Positions 57,799-64,000 of a stretch of DNA of 64,000 nucleotides are shown here, piece after piece. The DNA is from Gentiana macrophylla (Eukaryota; Streptophyta; Magnoliopsida; Gentianales; Gentianaceae), in the NCBI GenBank assembly GCA_026214975.1, contig CM047817.1:54184246-54248245 (forward strand). The letters run 5' to 3'. A model generated the notes under the pieces. That model was not told the DNA's origin. It worked only from the letters and a program-made list of their open reading frames with translations, and did no database searches. Numbering within the stretch: the stretch's first letter is position 1; each line of letters opens with the position of its first letter. The translations under genes and the position numbers were made by a program.

Positions 57799-58599
57799 GA
57801 TTTCTGATTGTTTGAGTGAATTTTGAGAGAATTTGAAGATTGAAACAATTCTTTTAAATTGGGGGATGAACGAAACTGAATGTAAAGATTTTGCTAAAGG
57901 TAATACATTGGTATTTATAAGTGGTAGATTTGGTAATTAGAAAATATGAGTGGGATTCAAAACCTCTTGTCAAAAATCATATCAAGCGTTGAGATACGAG
58001 AGTGGTGGTGAGTGGAGAAGATGGACGATTGAGATCACCGTAGCTTACGGCTTTTCTGCCAAGTGTAGCTTGTATCAGTAAATGCAATTGATGTGTTGTA
58101 TCTACAACTGTAAGGTTTCAGCTTTGATCTTATCCACATCGTGATCTATCTTTAATTGACTGAGTATTAGTTTTTTAAATCTCTGTTGTTGGTTTCCCTA
58201 TTTCTTTGGTAGTCGGGCCATCTCAAAAATAAATTAAGGACGCTTTTGGTACCCATATCTTTTGGGTCCTATCTCGATTAGCTTTTAGATTAATTCTTAA
58301 GGATGACTTTCTTTTCTCAAGATTAATCTCCTTTTGTCATCTTTCAATTTTCTCCAAACTGATTTCACATATCTTTCTTGACCTTTGACTTGGTAAACTC
58401 GGCCACAAAATTTTGTTGTTTTGACTCGATTGTCTTTTTTCATGAAATTTTTTCAGATCGAGTGATCATGGGTCCATTCAAGTCTTCATCTGTAGGAAAG
58501 AATCTCTTTTCCCCCTGAATCTATTATTCCATGAATGATTGTCATTCTTTGCTGAATATGACTTGAATGTTATTTTGACTGATTTCTCGATCGCTTCGC
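57799..58599 (-). promoter_or_regulatory. Spacer at the pol-deletion site of element 3
   Basis: Matches the spacer of element 2: a TATAAATA box on the minus strand at 57912-57919, 114-121 bp upstream of the ATG, and the WVPK-type linker near 58240. No protease, integrase or RT. The shared deletion point supports common descent with element 2. Confidence 0.55.
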
Positions 58600-59463
58600 T
58601 TTTTCAAATTTTCTCTCGAGTTTTTTTGTAGAATCATTACTTTACGGATTGCCACAAACTGATTTTACGCTTTGTCGGGCTTTTATCGAGGTTGTGCTGT
58701 TTCTTTTATCGGGCCTCTAACAATTTTATTAGTTTTCGAGTTCTCGACTTTGTGCAATACAAACTTAGGTTCAATCAATTAGGTCTAAACATAGAATTCT
58801 CGCTGAATATCAAACCCTAAACCCGCTCGCCTCCAAATGGTTTTCCTAGTTTGAATCGAATAAAGAGGAAATAGATCAAGTGATGATTCCATGATATTTA
58901 TTACTCCGCACTTCATCGCTTGAGTTTTCACCTTGAGTTCTCATTGTTAGTCTCGATAAAGTTTATTTCAACATTCAATCTAAGAACTTCAGGTTTCAAC
59001 AACTCTTTTTCCATTTTGATATTCTCATTATTTCTTTGAATTGCCTATAATTCATTTATGAGTATGTCTAGGGTTTCATTGGAATATGTATTTCAATGAT
59101 TGTTCATGGCAATGATAGTGTGATGTGTAAGCATTTTACTCATGATGTTTGATCGTTAAGTTTTCGATTCAACTTCTTCATCTTGCATTATCTATTTTCC
59201 TTTACTTGATATGGCATTGTCCTTTGCCGCTTGAACTCTAAAAGAATAATTTCTTCATCACTTTCGATATAATCTTATGCAAAGAAGACTTAATGGTAAG
59301 ATTTCGTAGTTCCCATTGCTAATGGTATCCATTGATTTTCAACTAATTTTTCGATTAACATTTCTTGGGTGTCAAGAACAAGAGCCTCGCAATTTGCTTT
59401 TGTATTCTTCAAATCTTAAAATGAGTAATTAATTAAATTTTTAAAGTGATGTTGTGTATTCAT
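58600..59463 (-). pseudogene. gag: Shortened gag of element 3
   Basis: It corresponds to 40895-40038. The start (CATGAATACACAACATCAC on the minus strand, ATG at 59463) and the coiled-coil region near 59060-58940 are recognisable in broken frames. The UBN2-type core and zinc knuckle are missing, as in element 2. Confidence 0.6.
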
Positions 59464-59504
59464 GATGCGCTTTTGAAAACATTGAAAATTATTTGAATAA
59501 TCAA

Positions 59505-59677
59505 GACCGTATTTGAAGCAAACAAACTGATAAAGAGATTTAGTTATGGGTCTCTTCGAATGTAGCACTACTCGATACCAATTGTTGGTATCGAATAATC
59601 GACACGTTACTTCAAACCGATAAAGCTCAATCGGAGATCTCTTCGTAGTAGAAGATTTGCTCGATACCAATTGTTGG
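59505..59677 (-). other. Two tandem PBS units of element 3
   Basis: Each unit ends ATACCAATTGTTGG on the plus strand (at about 59587 and 59677). The unit nearest gag has the GTTATGGGTCTCTTCG version; the one next to the LTR has the CAATCGGAGATCTCTTCG version. Element 2 has them in the opposite order. Confidence 0.75.
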
Positions 59678-61425
59678 TCCTGTGGAAAGGCCGACACAAG
59701 TTTAGGGGGGGTGAATAAACTTGTCACCAAAAACTGGATTTTAAGTCTGATTAGTTCAGTTTTAAAATTGTGTGGAGTTGAGCTAACTTAGCTGAGTATA
59801 AGTCAAGACTGACTTATGCATAACTGAGTTAACCGGCAGTAGATTATTAAAGTCTTTGTGAAACTTGAGTTATCAGTTTGTAGAATAAGATGCAGTGCTG
59901 TGCTGACTCAGTTTCTTATGTATGATGAGTGTGATCTAATGTGATATAAACTATAATATAATAAGTAAATGCGTAAAGTATGTAAATAAGACATAATTTA
60001 TAGAGGTTCCAGGTGGTGTAATCATGTCAGTCCTCTCTTCCCCTGTGATGCAGAGGAAAATTTCACTAGAACTCTTTGAGGTAGATCGGTTACAAAGAGC
60101 CCTAAACTAATAGTCCTTGGCTAATCCCTAGCTTCACTATCTAGAAACTATAGAACATGTGGAATTGCTGCTCTGCAACCGCTTACACCACCGGTCATAG
60201 AAGGGTTGTATTGCCTCTTCACCGCATCATCACAAACATAGTCTTTCCGATCACCGCTCAACTCGCCCTTCACACCTTCTTGGTGTTTCACACAACCAAA
60301 ACTTTTCATAAAATCAAAGTTGAGACTTGAATAAATAACTATGATTCAACTTGTGATTTTGAGCTTTTTCTTCTTGGTATATATAATATGCTTAAGCTCT
60401 GCTTTTCTTCGTGTGTTTGATCTTGATGTTTCTTTGAATGTTAGAGAACACTTTGAAGATTTCTTGATCTTGCAATAAAGCATACAACATGAGTTCTTTT
60501 GAATAACTTTCCCCAATTCTAAAATATTTCTTGTTATCTTTTTCTTATGAACTCAGACTTTTTCTTGAGGTACAAGTGACCTATTTGTGGGGGTATTTCC
60601 AACGCTTAAATGATTTGAATGTTTGAATTTGAATCCTTGTAGCCATTGGTGGTCTTGCTTATTCAGTTGAATGTTAGTGTCCTTTCTGACATTTCTCGTA
60701 TCCAATAAAATTGTTTTCTTTGCAAATCGCCGATTCTTCATCGCTTTTATAACTTTAGCTTGATCCTCGATTCTCTGTGAACTATTCAGTTTTTAGCTTT
60801 TTAAGAGAATTAACTAAGTTTTTACTTTTCTTCAAAAGCTCAGCACTCTTTTCTTCATTTGATTATAATTGATTTAATCAGAGTACACCATAACATATAA
60901 GTCATCCAAGATAACATTGTCCTTAAGTATCTTAGGTCTTCATACAAGATCTATAGAGTCGCTTTTTAGGTCGCCTCATCTTGCCTAAATTCGACTTTCC
61001 AGCCTCGGCTTTAATCTTCTTAAAGTGAGTTTGAATCCATAGTTCTTCATTCTTCAATAATCGAAGTCTCAGTGTCCTTCACTTCTTCAACTTCTAGATA
61101 AGTCAACCGAGTTTGTGTCCTCGCTGAACTTACCTTCTTCGGGCCTATATGTATGCTATGAGTCGCTTTCAATCTTCAGCCAGAACACAGCTTTCATAGT
61201 CTCATTAGTTAGTTAATCGCTTTCTCGCCTCACCCTAGAACTATTACAAAGGTTTTGTCCTGATTTACTTATACAAATATCGACTTATTAAATCCTATAC
61301 ATTAATATCTAGACATCTTTTGCTTTGCACTATAACAGCTAGTTATGACACTTCATCAATGGGGTTTAAAATAATAACTGAATAACTGATGAATCGTCAT
61401 CAAAACATAAATTTTATTTCCAACA
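59672..61425 (-). repeat. 5' LTR of element 3
   Basis: From TGTTGGTCCTGTGG to ATTTCCAACA, about 1.75 kb. Compared with the 3' LTR it carries many clustered changes of the CTG/CAG to TCG/CG type (for example GTCGCTTTTTAGGTCGCC near 60958). Confidence 0.9.
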
Positions 61426-62640
61426 AGCACATATTGGATATCTTATATCTTATTGAAGATAGGGAGATTTTCATCTATCTAAGTGTAGAGACACTTGACT
61501 GTACGTGGACATGTATTAGAGAATGCGTATGTTAGACTGGCCCATTTACATTAAGTGTCACAGTATGTGGCAGTTGTGTAATTATCCTAAGACCAGACTC
61601 TTCATGGCATCACGGTGAGGATTGTCATGATTTGACACTATTGAGGTTTCCCTTAGCCATGGGGCGATCATGCGGTAGTGCTCAGGTGTGAAACTAAAGC
61701 ATGCATAGGATACATGTTTGTTAATCCAGAAATCACGTATCCTATTATTAGGAGTAGATATCCGAACTGGCCTTCTTATAAGGCATGTCTAGATCTAGTG
61801 AATCTTTGCAAAGTGGGATAAATGAGTTATTCCGAGAGAGCATGATATTCATATTATAAGATACGATCGTTGATGTATTGATACTCGAGATACGATCGTA
61901 TATATATTATTACAATGACATGATTCTATTTACACGGTAACTGTTTCACATGAAAGGTAGTAGTCATTGCTTTTGACTCTTTCGATGATTGAGGGTCACG
62001 GTGTGTTGCTAGACGCTATTCCGTGATCGTTAGGTATGAAGGGCATTTTCATAATTTGCACTTTATGTCTATGGCCAATGATTCGAAGCCTAATCGGTCA
62101 CACACATAAGAACATCTAGCCGATTAAAATACGGTTATAGTGATAACCAAATAAGGAAAATTTATCTCGACTATAAATTGTTATAGCGCTTAAATTAATA
62201 TGATGGTATTTATTTATTATGAATAAGTTAAATACAAGATATTAATTATCTTGATTAATTAAAGAATATTATGGATGCATATTTAATGGTATTTGGGTGC
62301 TACATTTGAGTGTATAAGATACACTTGATTGTACAATTTAATTAATGATATTATCATATATGAATTTTGGATATTAATAGATTTTTGAAAATAGATTTAT
62401 GGTAATATGATAAAGATATTCAATATTAGATATTGACAATATCTTGGATTTATTTAATGTAAGATATTAAATTTTTCTTTATTTTACTAGTAAAATGTTT
62501 CTTTCTCATCAATCTACTAGAAGCTTCTCCCAATCGATTGGGGACAATGGGGTGCCACTTTCTCCTATAAAAGAAAGGGGTTGGCTAGCTCATATGGCTA
62601 AATTATAGTGATTTTTATAGATATTTTATATATCAATTTC
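61426..62640 (+). repeat. Older copia-type LTR, right part
   Basis: It resumes with AGCAC (61426-61430), matching AGCAT at 4 of 5 bases. A CCTATAAAAGAAAGGGG box at 62562-62578 is the likely TATA box. No internal region follows, so it may be a solo LTR. Exact ends are uncertain. Confidence 0.5.
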
Positions 62641-64000
62641 CCTACATTCGGATGATTTTCATAGATGTTGAGCTATGTATGTAAATATTGAGTAAATGGT
62701 GTTTTTAATGGTTAAATATGAAAACGTATCGATTTATATGCTTTATTTGGTGATTTTATGTTGTTTTGGAATCATGTTACGCTTTTGGTATGTTTTCATG
62801 TGTGTAGATACATATCTTTAACTTGGGAAAGGATTTGGAAGAGTCTAAAGTCGAATTTGAAGTGTTGATGAAGAGATAGAGATGTTACAAGAGGATAAAG
62901 ATGGAGGAAAGAAAGGATAATTATCAAGAAATCCGCTCGCATCAAGATGGACGAAGCTTCATCCGAGGCCGACGAGCGCCCGAGAAGCGCTTATATCGAA
63001 CGGCGCCTCGATAAAGCGAACGTAAGCGCCCAGGGAGCTAATTCACATACAGAGAGTTCAGACGCTGGCTGAATCAAGGCCCCAAGATCCGCTCAAGCAT
63101 TCTCGACGGGCGCCCAGCTTGGTTGACGGGCGCCCACCGCCGCTTTTGCCGAAAACCGACTTAGGTTATCAGAAGCGAATTTACTTAGTTTTATTATAAG
63201 AGCACAAAGAGCCCCAAACCCTAAATTCATTTAGAAATTTCTTCACATCAAAAGAGAGGCCAAAGCAAATGATCTTGAGAGTTTGAAGGCGGGTCACCCG
63301 AGCCTTGTGCTCGGGTGAACCGATGTTAGATTAGTGAGTAGATTAGATGTTTGCTTTTCGCTTCCATGGATCAATCCTTGTTCAAAACTATGTGAGTTCT
63401 TTTGATTAATTCAATTCCAGCTTTTTCTTCATGATTGTTAATTTATTTTGTATCTTTCTTTGTGCTTATGAGGCCATGAGAATAGATTGAAAGATCTGCT
63501 TTCTATTGATGTTTATAATACGGAAGTTGCATAAACCTTAGATCATCATAGAAAGATAGGTTTTTAGCCGTTGATTATGTGACAAATTAATTGGTTAGAT
63601 TCCTAGGTTGTTAGATTCGATTATACGAGAGTAACTTGAATCTACACCCGCTGCTTTGTTTGGTAAATCACCTCAACACTCAAAGATGAGAGATAGATAA
63701 TTGAATTCGCTACGAAAGTAGGAGTTCATAGCTTGAGAGATAAGTTCACTAAGAGATTAGTGATTTGTGTCTCGTGAAAGGGTGAAACCACAAACTGAAT
63801 TAAAATCATGAGATAACTAGAATTGAGATCACTAGGCTTGTTCAATGTTTGACACCATGTCTTTAGGTTAGATTGTTTGTTTTTGTTTCTTTAGTTTAGA
63901 TTGTTTTTATGTTTCTTAGGTTAGATTTATCTTGATTGTTCTTTTCTATTTTTATGTTTTGTTCTTTAGTTTCTTTTGTTTATTCGTTCTTCAAGTAACA
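62641..64000 (+). repeat. Athila-type LTR, start of an element that continues past the window
   Basis: The segment around 62700-62830 (ATTTTATGTTGTTTTGG, TTTCATGTGTGTAGATACAT) resembles the LTR start at 14680-14770. The part at 63530-63800 (TTAGATCATCATAGAAAG, GAGAGATAAGTTC) resembles 16150-16360. It differs too much to be the same family as 14538-27389. It includes repeated GACGGGCGCCC units near 63106-63137. The right end lies outside the window. Confidence 0.5.

Larger units (their letters stand above)
52564..61425 (-). mobile_element. Non-autonomous Sirevirus-like element lacking pol (element 3)
   Basis: Two LTRs (52564-54296 and 59672-61425) surround a 5.4 kb internal region with the layout of element 2: two PBS units, a shortened gag (about 59463-58600), a spacer at the pol deletion, a large extra ORF (57798 to about 54450), and a PPT. 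Flanks AGCAT/AGCAC form a 5 bp duplication with one change. The internal sequence is more broken than element 2. It has many places where CTG or CAG of element 2 is replaced by TCG or CG. Confidence 0.88.

Noticed and set aside
1..64000. CRISPR array, bacterial operon or riboswitch
   Set aside because: No regularly spaced direct repeats with unique spacers and no bacterial gene organisation. The sequence is plant nuclear DNA.

Overview
This is plant nuclear DNA, most likely from a eudicot. It is AT-rich and dominated by nested LTR retrotransposons. Recognisable Ty1/copia (Sirevirus-like and another lineage) and Ty3/gypsy (Athila-like) proteins are present, together with one intronless type I MADS-box gene. 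No bacterial, organellar or viral gene set was seen. I did not try to name the species.

Layout. (1) 1-8751: a Sirevirus-like copia element on the minus strand (element 1). It has a 5' LTR, PBS, gag, protease, integrase, RT, RNase H and an extra 3' ORF; its 3' LTR lies left of the window. (2) 9083-28111: a second copia element on the plus strand, with a truncated 5' LTR, a partial pol and a 3' LTR. That 3' LTR is split by a 12.85 kb Athila-like gypsy element (14538-27389) flanked by a perfect ATATG duplication. (3) 28112-31132: internal sequence I cannot assign, next to a PBS and LTR of a minus-strand element whose LTR begins TGTAACACCCCG. (4) 32159-42867: element 2, a Sirevirus-like element without pol, inserted in that LTR; a solo copia LTR (36554-38333) sits inside its large extra ORF. 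(5) 43977-52330: a gene-bearing island with an AGL62-like MADS-box gene (48392-49255), a decayed zinc-finger remnant, a foldback MITE and several short repeats. (6) 52564-61425: element 3, a second copy of the pol-less family, inserted in an older copia-type LTR (about 52331-62640). (7) 62641-64000: the start of an Athila-type LTR that runs off the right edge.

How the parts relate. Elements 1, 2 and 3 share LTR ends (TGTTGGAAATAAA...CCAACA on the minus strand), a similar initiator-Met-type PBS and a related extra ORF. Element 1 keeps a decayed gag-pol. Elements 2 and 3 have both lost the central gag and all of pol at what looks like the same place, keep an extra ORF of about 1,100 codons, and carry two tandem copies of the PBS segment. 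That makes them a non-autonomous family that probably depended on an element-1-like partner. This family, with its PBS arrays and the TATA-like boxes in front of its extra ORF, is the best candidate for something undescribed. Every retroelement gene seen is broken except possibly the ORF at 310-1140. Many breaks are Gln or Trp codons turned into stops by C-to-T or G-to-A changes, as expected for methylated, silenced DNA. The MADS-box gene is the only clearly intact host gene.
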